Below the pieces are notes generated by a model, which worked only from the letters and a program-made list of their open reading frames with translations, was not told where the DNA came from and ran no database searches. The translations under genes were made by a program, and so were the position numbers. From the NCBI RefSeq assembly GCF_003597395.2, contig NC_133778.1:25619529-25683528 (forward strand): a stretch of 64,000 bases of DNA, read 5' to 3'. The stretch comes from Chelonoidis abingdonii. Lineage: Eukaryota; Chordata; Testudines; Testudinidae. Below are positions 33,843 through 45,939 of this stretch, in pieces. Position 1 is the stretch's first letter, and the number at the start of each line of letters is the position of its first letter.

Positions 33843-34150
33843 AATAAATAGCTTAGTGATTAGTGCACTCTGAGGTGCTAGAACTAGGGGTGCTGGTGAT
33901 GCGGCAGCATGCTCTGGCTTGAAGTGGTTTCCATCAGATGCAGGGATTACAGTTTTGTTCAGTTGTTTTCAGCACGCCCACTATAAAAATTGTTCCAGCA
34001 ACTTTGAGTGCACTCACCTGGGAGACCCACCTTCAAGCCCCTGCTCTGAATCAGGGGAAAGAAATATTTTGTTGAAAGTTTCCTGACCAGTTTTAGTTAG
34101 AACTCAGGCATTCCTGTTTCCCAGCACTGTGTTCAGACCACTGGATTAGA
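33843..34150 (+). repeat. tRNA-like SINE interrupted by a MITE
   Basis: The left piece contains TAGCTTAGTGATTAGTGCACTC (A-box-like TAGCTTAGTG), and the right piece continues ACCTGGGAGACCCACC then TTCAAGCCCCTGCTC (B-box-like). The halves read as one tRNA-like head once the MITE at 33871-34007 is set aside. The body is degenerate to about 34150. I recognise the phrase CACTCACCTGGGAG from a repeated tRNA-like element; the family name is uncertain. Confidence 0.55.
33871..34007. mobile_element. 137-bp hAT-type MITE with perfect 8-bp TSD
   Basis: Flanked by GTGCACTC at 33863-33870 and 34008-34015, an exact 8-bp duplication. The termini GGTGCTAGAAC and, inverted, GTTGCTGGAAC match at 9 of 11 positions. 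Its body has TAGGGGTGCTGGTGATGCGG. It splits a tRNA-like SINE, so it is younger than that SINE. Confidence 0.85.
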
Positions 34151-36690
34151 TTTTCTCTCCTATTTTTTGATTAGTTAAGGCCATTGCTAGTGCTGTGCAT
34201 TTCTGAATCTCTTCTTCAGCAATTATTTTACACTACCTGAAACAAAATAGTTCTCTGTAACCATAAAACAGTTTCTTATAGACTGATCTGTTATAAACAC
34301 AATTTAGAAACCACAGCCATCATAGTCAGGTGAATTAGGAGAGAAGGCCTAACAATTTCATTAACTGTACCAGCACTTAATTCAGTCTGGGTCATCTCAG
34401 AATTCTTGAAACATCTAGTTCACAGCAAGAATGCCCTGGATTAGCATAATCACTCCCATACTAAGAGTGCCCCATCTAATTTTCATAGTCACTCCTTTGT
34501 TAGTAATTTTAAAGGTACAAATGTACCTTGCTCAAATCTGCCAGAATATTAAACTGTGTAAGACCAGGACAGCTAAGAGATTTTAATCAAAAGCTCTCCA
34601 AAATGTTTCTCATAACCCAGTGGGCCAGCAAAGTCATTTCTCAGACCTTCAACAAAGACATACTGGTTCTTATAACCTTTCCCATTCCATGGCTTATTCT
34701 AAAGAAAAGGTCTAATCTGGGTCTTTTATGACCTGCCAGTTACTAGAATTCCTGCTGCCTGGATCCCCAGTAGCAATGGGATCCACTGGAAACATACTGT
34801 TTTTATTCTTCACCTCTTCTCTCTGCATCTAGCACTGACATCTAGTACATTTTTTTCATGTTCTGCATTGGCTTCTTTGTAACCAGCTTTTCACACTGTA
34901 TCACTTATTTTCTCCTTTATTGGTAGCCTCATAATTGCAGTACCTCTCCAATAACTATGCACACAGCCAGAAACACTCCTTCATAGGGTCACCCAGTCTA
35001 GTAAACTTAAAAGGATTTTTGGGTCTCCCTCCCCCCACCATCATTTTCAGTGTGGACTTTCATGAATCAACCAACCTGGGAACAAGAAGAGTTCTGGGAC
35101 CTGATATCTTAAGACAGCAGCTTTAACACATTTGCTATCCTCAAAATCTTATTGGTCATACTCCTTTCTTATTCAAGAGAAATTTCCATCAGAGCAAATA
35201 ATCCTTTCCTCAGCACACAGCTCAGATAAGGGTTCTGCACGGCAAGGAGGTCAGCAATGAAGGATACAGAAGCCTCCCTACAATTGTTAGATTGCCACAG
35301 TCCTGCAATAGCCTTGCTGTCTACTGGTCACTAATTGATCTGTTTCAGATATCTATATATATTTGGGGTCAGTTATTTTCTCATAAATGTGATCTCGAGA
35401 AATCACATGTAGATAGTATATATTGTTTCTTTAGTGATGTTTAAAATACAGCCAGTATATATATATATATAAGCTTTAAATTGTGCAAAGAAATGTACAT
35501 AAATGTACCATGCACGAATCTGACATAACACATGCTTGTTACAGGAAATATCATCTCAAACCGATTTTTTTTTTTAGCAGATGGATTTAGATATCATATT
35601 AAAAAACTATCATCAGTTTCTGCAGCTGACCATACACAACAATTCATATGGCACCAGGTATGAGCTCACTTGATAATAGAAATGTAAGATGTATCTAATG
35701 TATCTAATTTAACAAGTATTACTTTACGTTATGAGCCATTAATAACCCAGAAAAACAAACAAAAATGCCCCAGAAATGATAGGAAATGTGTAACTAATGA
35801 TAACTACAGTACTATCACCATCATTAAGCAGAATCATATCAAATGAAAATTACAATATTATTACTCATTTATGAAATTCACTTAATATTTTATCATAATA
35901 AGTATGTGGTAATTATCTTTACATACTGAAGGTAAATTTCAGTTATTACATACTTGTTATTTAAAAATTACCCTTGGATCACTATTACAAAGGATAGAAT
36001 TAATATATCTTCTCTTAAACCTTTTAGTTAAAGAGTTGTCATGATAAGAAGATAAAAAAACATGTTCTTTTAACTGATACAGTCAGTTTTGGGGTAATAA
36101 CCAGGTCATTTTACAAGGACAATACCTCACTTTTGGAGAATGCATTAGATGATCATGCCTGAACTGCATAATTACTGGTGATTTTACAATTGTTTTGTTC
36201 CATATCTCTTACTGCAATGGAACTTAGAATAAGGTAATTATTCACCTAATTATTTAACATGGTTGTAATAGAACAAGCATTTGGACTAGCTATTGATGAC
36301 ATTTGAAAAATGTACTTTGAACCCACAAATATATAGATAGAGTGTCATTGTATAAATAGTGGGTTTTTAAAAAAAAAAAAAAATAGTTACTCATGTTATA
36401 ATCATAGTCAGATGCCCCTGGGTTGTAGTTAGTAGTGCAAAAAAAACTACTAGTTTTCAATTTAAAAGACTATTTGTACGCAAAACCTGGCACAGTGGAG
36501 TTTTCTTATCATACCTCAATTTCTCAACTTCCTAAAGCACAACCCCCTTCCAAAACAAACAAAACCCCAATTTTTTCATGGTAAGAACTACAAAATTGTG
36601 AATCAAGGTAAAAAAAAAAAAATCAAGGTTTTAAATGACCTTTTTTTCAATAAGTAGTTTCCATCTTCTATCAAACTCCCACTTTCGCAT
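34151..36690. other. Unannotated AT-rich DNA
   Basis: No gene recognised. Frames of 60-67 codons at 34528-34731 and 34935-35126 (+) are in a slightly less AT-rich part and have no domain. An (AT) run lies at 35457-35471. Confidence 0.5.
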
Positions 36691-36820
36691 GATGGACCTA
36701 ATTCTGCAGCTGAGTTCAGGGCCTGCTCTACATTCTGAAATGGGCCCCATTGATATCTATGTGGAGCTCCACATGGACTCAGGAATTCAGTCATGTGCAA
36801 CAAGTTGCAGAATCTGGGCT
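36691..36820. repeat. Short palindromic interspersed repeat
   Basis: CTAATTCTGCAGCTGAGTTC on the left and AACAAGTTGCAGAATCTGGG on the right are inverse, around GGGCCCCATTGATATCTATG and TGGAGCTCCACATGG. Two overlapping antiparallel frames (83 and 86 codons) result from the palindrome. Confidence 0.5.
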
Positions 36821-37100
36821 TATGTTGTTTCACTGGTTTTGTCAGTGGTGAAAAACTTTTCATTCAGCTCTATATTGGCAGACTAGCTGACATGAAATAA
36901 GATCTAAACTGAGCATGTACCAGTCTGTGACCCTAAGAACCCCTCAGTGCCAACTGGGAATGAGTTCACTGTCATGAAGTGACATTAGGCCTGAAGAACT
37001 AATTACACCTAAAACATTGCTCTCATAGTATTTATCTATGAAAAATATTGTGTAAGATATCAAATAAAAGCTTATATCATACTGGTCATTGTAAGCATTA
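36821..37100. other. Unannotated DNA
   Basis: No feature recognised. It may include the 5' part of the LTR-like segment that follows. Confidence 0.4.
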
Positions 37101-37960
37101 CAAAATGCATGTTCAGGTGTCATCCAAGAAGCTGTAGGTAGGTACTAAAAATATGTTTGAACTCTGTAACCAGGCAGGGATGATGAATAAGATTTTCCCA
37201 GACAGAAGAATGTTAATTTACCTGTTTGCCTAGATCTCTGATGTAAAGTAAGCAGGATATAAGCCAACACAAAGGAAGCCCCGTGTGAATATTAATTCAA
37301 CAGGAAAACAGGTTGAAGGTGGGGGGTAGGAATATGAAATCACCATAGGAGACCAAGTTCACAGGAGTATTCTATTTCTGGGGCCAAAACAATGGGGAAT
37401 ATATAAGGAGAAGCAAAAAGACATTTTGTTATCTATTTAGGGAGAAGATCTCTGAAGTGCATGGGAAAATCATGAAAATCTGAATCCTGATTTAATTGAA
37501 AATCAGCAAACTCCAAAGAAGCTTGCCGGTAAGGTAGCTAAGCTAATTACTGATGTACCGTTGTGGCAGGTATTCAGTCAGGTACTTATTTCACAGAATG
37601 TGCAGTTCCCTGATAAACCAGCACTGGAAATGTACTTAGCGGACACTATCTCCTCTAGAAGCTGGGGAACTGTTTGAGGGCTCCTTATGTCTGGTACAGT
37701 GAGAAGATGACCCTTTCCCCCAGCTTCTCAACCCCTATATAAGGGGAGTGCCAACAACAGGCTGGAACTAGCTATGGAGGATATTGTCTGCTCTCCACCA
37801 GGAAGAAATGAGGGAGGAAGGAAGCATGCTTGTATGGTACGAGTTATGGTTGGATAGTTCCCAGATGAGTTATGTTAATACAGTTTCGGATGGATTAAAC
37901 CAAACTTGCAACTTATCTAATACCTAGAGTCCAAATAAAAAATATTTGTGCAAGACACCG
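37100..37960 (+). repeat. Possible LTR-like segment
   Basis: A TATA-like CCTATATAAGGGG (about 37735) is followed 200 bp later by poly(A)-like AATAAAAAAT (37936). The spacing and composition resemble an LTR promoter and R region, but no terminal TG/CA pair or duplication was found. It could equally be chance in AT-rich DNA. Confidence 0.3.
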
Positions 37961-39576
37961 GAGATGCAAAAGTGTTATATTTTGAGTCTAAATAGTGTCT
38001 TTTTATTTATTTTGGAAGCAACCTTAGATAATGAAAAAGTAAAAATTTTGCAAAAGTGAATAAAGAAATACAAATAAAAATAATGATCGGTTTATGGCTA
38101 ACATTAGTTTCCTCCTCTTTAGATGATTTAATTTACCAGTACCTGGTTGGAAGTGTGAGATAACGAATTCATTTTCAAATAAGAGACATTTTCTAGGAAA
38201 ATGTTGAGCTCCTGGATCTGTTCAAAAGAAATTATTTTGGCGCCAAAAGTGCATTGAAAGCAAAAAATACATATTTGGAACAAAACAGAATAGACTTATC
38301 CTGTGCTCGTGCTTTTAGGGCTTTGTTATTTGTATGGTTTTTAAATCTTTCAAGAATTACGTAATTTAGAATCAAGCTCTTTAATTTTGGATGTCTGACA
38401 AAAGACTGTTCAAAAATTCCTGTGAAGGGCTAAGCACATAGTGGGATTTTATTCTGAAAACAGAAATGAGACATTTACAACCATATCTGTGACAGAGAAT
38501 TGCCAGCCAGGGAGAAGTATTTGTGACTTAGTGCAACAGCATCCAACAAAAGGAAAAGCAAAGCTCTCTTCTCTTCAGATGGTTTCCTAGGGCTTTCGAA
38601 TTCAAACAAAAAGTCCCCACTTTGTAAATGAAAAAGATGTTTTGCAAAATCATAATAAAGAAGAAATAAAAAGGGAGAAAACACATTTAATCAAATTAAC
38701 AACTCACAAGAGAGAAATAATGATTATGTTTTTCAGTCCAGCTGAGCTGGAGGCATAAACTATCAGCTATTTTTCATGAGGATCCAGTATTCTATGGCCC
38801 AAATTTTGATAACTCATACACTGGTTTACTGATGGAGAGGGAGAAGTGGAAGAGGGAGACTTCCATTCCCCCAGAGTGCCTACAAAAGAGCCATTCACAG
38901 CGGACAACTTTGAGCCTTATGTTAGGAGCTTGACTCGCTAGACAGACCATATAGAATACTCTGAACCCAACAGGGTGAGACCAGTTGAGTTCAGGGCATA
39001 GCATTGTCCCTATCCTCACTGAATTCCAGCTGGCGTCTGAGGTAGGCTGCAAGGAGAGAGGAGGGGTTCATTTTACTCCTTTCCAAGGCCATTGGTGACA
39101 ATGCTCAATCTGTGCCAAGGCTAGCGAGTAAGCTACACCCTCGAGCAGACATTGTGCCTCAGACACACATCTGAATTGCAGTTCTTCACTTGATTCCTCC
39201 TTGCTTCTAGAGGGCAGCAATTTATTGGTGGTCTATACAGCAATAAATAACCACACTTAATGCTCTGCCTCAGCTCCTCTGACCAGTGAAAAGGGGGAAA
39301 CCTAAAGTTCTGTCTATTCCTTGGACCAGTCCCCTCCCACCTACTCCAGGGAGGTTGTAATTGGGTGAATGGCCCTGTTTGCTTCTGTGTTCCCAGACCC
39401 AATATAAAGGCAGCCTATGGAGAGAAGAAGTTAAGAGGAGTTCTTACTCCCTCTTGCTGGGTATGTAGGCCAAGCCACAATCTACTCCATAGAATTTAAC
39501 AGAACCCTATAACATAGATCAAAAAATCTTGAAGATATTCATTATATTCTATAGGAGTATAGAGAAATCAAGAACA
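37961..39576. other. Unannotated DNA with one E2F-like palindrome
   Basis: No gene seen. TTTTGGCGCCAAAA is at 38235-38248. Frames at 38792-39052 and 39133-39402 (both minus) have no recognised domain. Confidence 0.5.
38235..38248. promoter_or_regulatory. Perfect 14-bp palindrome resembling paired E2F sites
   Basis: TTTTGGCGCCAAAA reads the same on both strands and contains TTTGGCGC twice, the E2F/DP consensus. It sits in AT-rich, CpG-poor DNA with no nearby gene, so function is doubtful. Confidence 0.3.
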
Positions 39577-40625
39577 TTCATAGATTCCAAGGCCAGAAGG
39601 GACCATTTTGATCATCTGGATTGACCTCCTCTATAAAAGAGGGCATAGAAAACTTCCCCCAAATAATTCTTTTGAATAAAGAACATATCTTTAAAAAAAA
39701 ATCCAATCTTGCTTTAAAAATTGCCTGTGATAGAGAATCCATGATGACCCTTGGAAAATTGCTTCAGTGGTTAATAATCTCATTGATAAAATTCTATTCC
39801 TTATTTCCAGTCTGAATTTGTCTAACTTCAACTTCCAGCCATTGGACATTGCTATACTTCTCTGTTCTTCAATTGTAGATGCCAGGAGTAGACATGGTAT
39901 TCCAGCAGCAGTCACAGCCGTGTCAAATAAAGAGATAAAATAACCTCTCTACTCCTACTCAAAATTCCCCTATTTATGCATCCAGTGATCATATCGGCAC
40001 TTTTGACCAGTGTTGAACCAGTAACTCCTGGCCAGCTCAAATCTTTTTTGGAGTCATTGCTTTCTAGAATAGAGTCCCCCATCTTCCAAGTGTGGCCTAT
40101 GCTCTTTGGTTCTAGATGTATACATTTGGCCATATTAAAACACATTGTTTACTTTCACGTAACTTGCTTACCAAGAAATTCGGATTGCTCTGTCTTAGCG
40201 ATATGTCCTCTTAATTATTCATTAGTCTGCCAATCTTTGTGTTATCTACAAACTTTTGTCAGCGATGATTTTATGTTCTCTTCCAAGTCATTTATAAACA
40301 TGTTAAATAGCATAAGGCCAAGGACCCAGAAATATATCTGCTTGATGATGATTCCCTGTTTACAATTTTGAGACCCATCAGTGAACCAGTTTTTCATCCA
40401 TTTAATGTATTCCATGTTAATTGTGTATCATTCTAGTTTTTAAATCAAAATGTCATGGTGTACATCAAACACCTTATAGAATTCTAAGTCTATTATGTTA
40501 ACACTAAAACCTTTATCAATCCAACTTGTAATCTCAGAAAAAAATATGTTAGTTTCATGGGATCTATTTTCCATCAAGCCACATTTAGCATTAATTATAT
40601 TACCCTCCTTTAATTCTTAATAGTT
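39577..40625 (-). mobile_element. Old CR1 LINE, long decayed copy
   Basis: The plus strand reads as the complement of CR1: the 3' tail lies at 39577-39660 (CATAGATTCCAAGGCCAGAA, GATTGACCTCCTCTATAAA), then TGCCTGTGATAGAGAATCC, and toward 40625 the complement of the reverse-transcriptase region (CATCAGTGAACCAGTTTTTC, TTACCCTCCTTTAATTC). It is about 1 kb and strongly diverged, older than the plus-strand copies. The 131-codon plus frame (39976-40371) is antisense and not a gene. Confidence 0.7.
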
Positions 40626-41740
40626 TTCCATTACATTGTATGGGACATTTCCACACGATACAATGGTTTAAAATAAAAATCTATTGATATTTTAATGAAA
40701 ATTGTGAAAGACCTATAGGCATGGAATCAAAAACATCTTGATTTAAGACTACTAATCTCTGCTATTTTTAAATTGCACATCTTAGTTTCTAAAATAAAGC
40801 AATTCTGTAATATTTTCTGGAACTTTGCATGTGTCTCAGACTGAGTCATAGCGACCACATTACAACGATTGTTTTCCTCCCTTCAATTTATGCATCATTA
40901 AATGACTTTCAAATAAATATGATATATGTTTCATCTAAAGGTTCTGTCAGGGTCCTGTGAAAATACAGGTCTGATGAAGCTAAGAGGAAAAAAGTATAGA
41001 AGAAGAAAACAAGAAAGAGATTTCAGACAAACAGTTGCAGGCTGTGTGATGCCTGTTTAATATCAGCATGGAGCCTCAAGATCATAAGATTAGTACTGAT
41101 TACTGAATAGCTTGTAAAAATATAAATATCACATAAAAGTTTCAGACTATTACAATTATACCCCCTAAAACTTCTTTATCTTTTAACTACTTGGCTGCTT
41201 AAAAGTCACTGGTTTCAAATTAAGGTTCAAGCATGTATAAGATATTTTCCTCTCAATTTTAGTATTTTGATACATTGTTTTGGGGTACAATTTTGATTAA
41301 CTCTAGCCTTAAAGAAGATGACCACTGTGCTTTTTTAAAAAAATCTGCAGTAATAGTATTGTAACACATTTTTCTTGTTGTTACTCAGCATAGCTTTACT
41401 GAAGGCCGAGGAAAATGGTACCTAGTCCCAGGTATGTTAATTCTTGACATCATGAGAATCTTTAGTATAGCTATTGTAAAAATTAACAAAATATATACAA
41501 GAAAACAAAGGAATATGCTGAATTACTATTGTTCAGGAGGAATCATACTGACTGCTACTCCTATCAAAATAAAAAAGAAACATTTGTGAGTAGTGGCATG
41601 AGCAGACAGAATACTTTGGCATAAGGAGAAGAATTACTTGGAAGATGATTTCTTACACATGTATTTAATGCTCTACCTCACACACTGGGGACCTAGTCCA
41701 TAACTGAGGCTCCTAGGTGCTATGATAAAACAAATAAACA
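40626..41740. other. Unannotated AT-rich DNA
   Basis: No gene or repeat recognised. Confidence 0.45.
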
Positions 41741-41744
41741 AAAC

Positions 41745-43243
41745 AACAATGGGATGTCAATATGTCGATACAATATGATGGGAGCTAATTTAGCTACAAC
41801 GAGTCAGGAAAAAGATCTTGGAGTCATCACGGATAGTTCTCTGAAGATGTCCACGCAGTGTACAGAGGCGGTCAAAAAAGCAAACAGGATGTTAGGAATC
41901 ATTAAAAAGGGGATAGAGAATAAGAATGAGAATATATTATTGCCTTTATATAAATACTGCGTACAGATGTGGTCTCCTCATATTAAAAGAGATATACTGG
42001 TACTAGAAAAGGTTCAGAAAAGGGCAACTAAAATGATTAGGGGTGTCAAGGTTCCTTCCCCACTCTGAACTTTAGGGTACAGATGTGGGGACCTGCAAAT
42101 GGACCCTCTAACTAATACGCACTAGATCTGCGTATGCAGCCAAGCACCCCAAGCACTACTTTTCTTCCGGTAGTCTGAGAGACTTCACAAATTCCTGGAC
42201 ACAGATCAAACCCTTTGGATCTAAAATAAGAAATTAACACCCCCCTCCTTTCTCACACCACACCCTGTAGAAGGCCAGATGCAACCCTTTGATCGAAAAA
42301 ACAAGGAAAAAGCAATCAGGCGTATAAGAAACAGAGCTTTAACTAAGGAGAAAGTAAAGTAAAGAAAACCCTCGGAAATACCATTACTAGCTACTCACAG
42401 ACAACAGATTCAAACACAGAGTGATTCCCGGCAGAACTTAGTACAACAACTTCCCAATATCCAAATTGATAATGACCAAGACACAGTTACAGAGAAAATA
42501 ACCATAAAACCTGATACCCTTCTACAAGCTTAACTCTTCGTCAAGAGCCGGTTCCTGATCTTTTCACTCCGGCGAACTGAAACTCTAGCAAGGGAAACTC
42601 CCTCCTTCCTTTGAACCCCACTTGTTCCCCCATTGGTGCCTCTCAGCTTGTAAGAGCAGAGGGACTTTCTAGGAGCTCTACTCCTAAAAGAGGCATTAGC
42701 CCTGTAACTATCTGTATGACAAGGGGTTTGCAGAGGTCTATATGAGAAAGATAAAGAGCCTAGGACCTCCAGCTGGAAAAGTAGAACTAAGGGGATGTGA
42801 ATAGAGATATTAAACCAAGAGTGATGTGGAGAAACGTGGATAAGGAAAATTACTCTTACTATTCCATAGATGAAGAAACTAGGGTCACCAATGAATATAA
42901 GGCAGCAGTTAAAAAATAACGACAGTCTCCACACAGCAGACGTCACTTTGAATGACCTACCCAGGAGGTTCGGAAGGCATCGGACGTACAAGCATAAAAG
43001 AGAACTGGATAAATTCATGGTGGTTAAGTCCATAAATGGCTATTAGCCAGGACGGGTAAGGAATGGTGTCCCTAGCCTCTGTTTGTCAGAGGATGGAGAT
43101 GGATGGCAGCAGAGAGATCACTTGATCATTGACTGTTAGGTTCACTCCCTCTGGCGCACCTGGCATTGGCCGCTGTCAGTAGACAGGATACTGTGCTAGA
43201 TGGACCTTTGGTCTGACCCGATACGGCCGTTCTTATGTAATGT
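41745..43243 (+). mobile_element. CR1 LINE split by a solo LTR
   Basis: The 5' piece (41745-42043) encodes LGVITDSSLKMSTQCTEAVK and a following YCVQMWSPHIKRDI, typical CR1 sequence C-terminal to the RT core, in one 104-codon frame. The 3' piece (42722-43243) carries GACGGGTAAGGAATGGTGTC and ends GACCCGATACGGCCGTTCTT. The pieces join at AGGGG, duplicated on both sides of the LTR. It matches the subfamily at 26305-26900. Confidence 0.85.
42044..42721 (-). mobile_element. Solo LTR with perfect 5-bp TSD
   Basis: 678 bp, TGTCAAGG...TATGACA, flanked by AGGGG at 42039-42043 and 42722-42726. It is the same family as 10078-10957: they share GTCAAGGTT, CCCCACT.TGAACTTTAG, GATGTGGGG.ACCTGCA and the closing TATGACA. 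It has two of the degenerate internal units (near 42204 and 42278) rather than three. A 167-codon minus frame (42530-43033) crosses the LTR/CR1 junction and is an artefact. Orientation is assumed from the relative. Confidence 0.9.
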
Positions 43244-45305
43244 TAACCCTGGAGACCCAAGTCCTCTGCCTACAGGAGCAGATTAACATGAAGTTAGGAG
43301 TACAAGTTTCCTCATAGTAACTCAATGGGTTTTAGTTATGAGATGAAGATACCACCTCTACAGCTATGTTCTCCATGCCCATTCTGGCCTTGACCTCTCT
43401 GAGACCACCACCAACTGGGAGAACACATTCAAGTGCCATATGGGGAGTCCCAGTTTGGGGAATCCTAGTTAGTGTCATGTCTAATTGCTGACAAAGTTTT
43501 TCTTTTTGAAAAATTCAAACATTCTCCTCACCCCCAAGAAAATCTCAGTTGTGTGGGGCGGGGGGGAGGGAGAAGCAGGGAACCCTGAGGAATTAAAATT
43601 AGCATTTTCACGCAGTTGTAGTTTTAAGGATCATCTGTTAAATTATCAAATTCAATGACATGTAATATTTTGTATGGCTCCATGCACAAATATGAATCTT
43701 AACACTATCTGAGATTTGACCATGAGAAATGCCAAAGACTCTATGAAGTCCACTAGGAACTCCGTTATTTTACAGTGATTTCACATGGAAAGTACTCAGA
43801 TACTATGGTATAAAATCCTAATACAGATAGATATGTGAATTCAGCTGAAGTACATGTAGGGCTGTTTAACGTGTGCAAATTAACTACAGAAAATCAGGAT
43901 TCCAATGTAAATGAATGCAGGTGATATATAAAGAAATAATTAGCAAAAATATGACAAATTCATTAATGTTTTTATCCCCACTGCAATAATGCAAATTTAG
44001 TTATTAAACTTAATGTTTATTTTTCTTCAGGATTTTACACTTTGATCCAAAAATGCCATTTCAGGTGCCAGAGATTCTGCTTTGAAAACAAACAAATGCA
44101 AGAACCAAAACAAAACCTCTCTAGAGAACACCTAATGAATAGGATTGGATTAAATAATAAGCATTGACAATAAGGGAAAGAATTAAACTGAGAAATAGAA
44201 AATGGAATAACTTTTCTGTGATTGATATAAAAAACTAGTATAGAATGTATTGTGCACATTTCAACCTACAGAAATACACACACAAGGAAACCTGAAATGC
44301 TCACTTGTCCCTCAATAGTTTAGTAACAAATTCACTAAGAATCTGGGGACAGAATGTGGCTGGTTCTTATGTGGATGCACAGTGAAGAAATGGAAACATC
44401 CAAGGAGTTTTCTTCCTTTGCTTAAGCCCACATAACAATCAGAGAAAATTACAGTACCTGACTTCTGGTGAACCTAGGGACAGGTCCACTCCTACTGCCA
44501 AGTTGGGGATGTGCAATACCCCAAAAGGGACAAACAGAAGGGTGGGGGCCTATCTCTGAGCATACAGCATTTGATTACAAACCACACAATACCATGTACA
44601 TTTTTAGCTGTAATTAATGAAAAAAAGGCTTACGTCCTCTTTGACTGAAAATACAATAGTTCATATAGGCATCCTGGTAATATAAATTCCAAGATGTATT
44701 CCTATCATGATTCATATTTATACTATTTTATGCACTTATGAGGGACATACAGAAAGTTATTACTAATGCACTTATTCCATACCTTTGAATCTATTGCACC
44801 ATTCTGTTGCTCTCAGTTCTAGTTAACACATACTCATTCAATAAACTTGCAGTAAATTTGTATCTTTAACCTATCTTTTTCATGTAACTAGTAAAAATTG
44901 GCAGAAACTTATTTTTAAGACAGTGGAGAACCCGACAACAAGAGAAAACAAAAACATCTTTCTTTTAAATTTAACTTTTTCTGAAATTGAAAATCAAAAT
45001 GGGCTTTACAAACTTTGTTTGCTTCTTCCCATTTTACATATTCTTTAATTTCTTCTTTTTGTTTTAATTGCGTATCAAAAGTAGATTAAATTTACATTTA
45101 GATGCCTAGGGGTCCCTCGCAGACAGAGAAAACAAAATGAGTACTTGATAACCCCGCTTTCTGATTGAATGCCAGACAAATTGAGAAATACATTAGCCAG
45201 ATGTCATGTTGAATACCCCCTCTAGAAACAGCAAAAAAAAAAAAAATTATGTGTAATGCTAAGTGATAAAAGAGTTGATCACAAAGCATATAGATCCATA
45301 TCTAT
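43244..45305. other. Unannotated DNA
   Basis: No gene seen. A G-run lies at 43556-43570. A fragment of the foldback MITE of 28.1 kb is likely at 43857-43915. Confidence 0.45.
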
Positions 45306-45309
45306 CTAT

Positions 45310-45935
45310 TGTGGCAAAGCATCTCCTTAGTCTCGCCAGATTTAGTGCTTCTCCTTCTGGCGATGGCAGGCCTGGGGTAATCGGTCCCACTACAGCAGAG
45401 TTTGCCTTTCCCCTTCTGTGCTTCATTGGTTGTACTTTCAGGATAGGCCTGAAGGTTGGCCTAAGGTTGATCCTCCACCAAACAAAATGGAAAACAGTCT
45501 CAAACAAAGAAAACCCAGGGGCTATCTTTCGCTGCCTCTTCCTGATGTAGGGTATCACCCTGTTGGTTGCCCTGGGGTGTCCTTCCCCAGCAGGCCTCAG
45601 GTCTGTCAAGTTTCCCTATGGGAAGGAGCCCAGCCTTCCACCCTGGAGAAGCTTCTGTCTCTACTACCACTAGCTTAGTAATAGCTTGTCTCTCTCTTTC
45701 CCCACTTTGCTTGGATTAAAAGGCTTCAGGCAGGCCTTAATTGGAATCAGGTGTCCCTCATTGACCTGAGGTAACCCCTTCTCAGCTGGTAGGGAAGAGG
45801 GCCTTTAAAATTCTGGGGCTAATGTATCTACCTTCTGTGGGAGGATCCCTTAGCAGTGGGCAGGCTTGTGACCACCCATTTCCCAGAATCCAACATGAGC
45901 ACCCTCTTGGAGCCTTCGAGCCTGACTTTGTCACA
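45310..45935. mobile_element. Solo LTR with 4-bp TSD
   Basis: 626 bp with termini TGTGGCAAAG...CTTTGTCACA, flanked by CTAT (45306-45309 and 45936-45939). The terminal 10 bases are near-perfect inverse repeats. A 4-bp duplication is usual for gammaretrovirus-like (class I) endogenous retroviruses. Frames of 86-119 codons on both strands lie inside or cross the edges, have no retroviral signature, and there are no internal genes. Confidence 0.8.
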
Positions 45936-45939
45936 CTAT

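Noticed and set aside
39976..40371. 131-codon plus-strand frame
   Set aside because: Antisense to an old minus-strand CR1 copy.
42530..43033. 167-codon minus-strand frame
   Set aside because: It spans the junction between a solo LTR and CR1 on the antisense strand of CR1, so it is an artefact.
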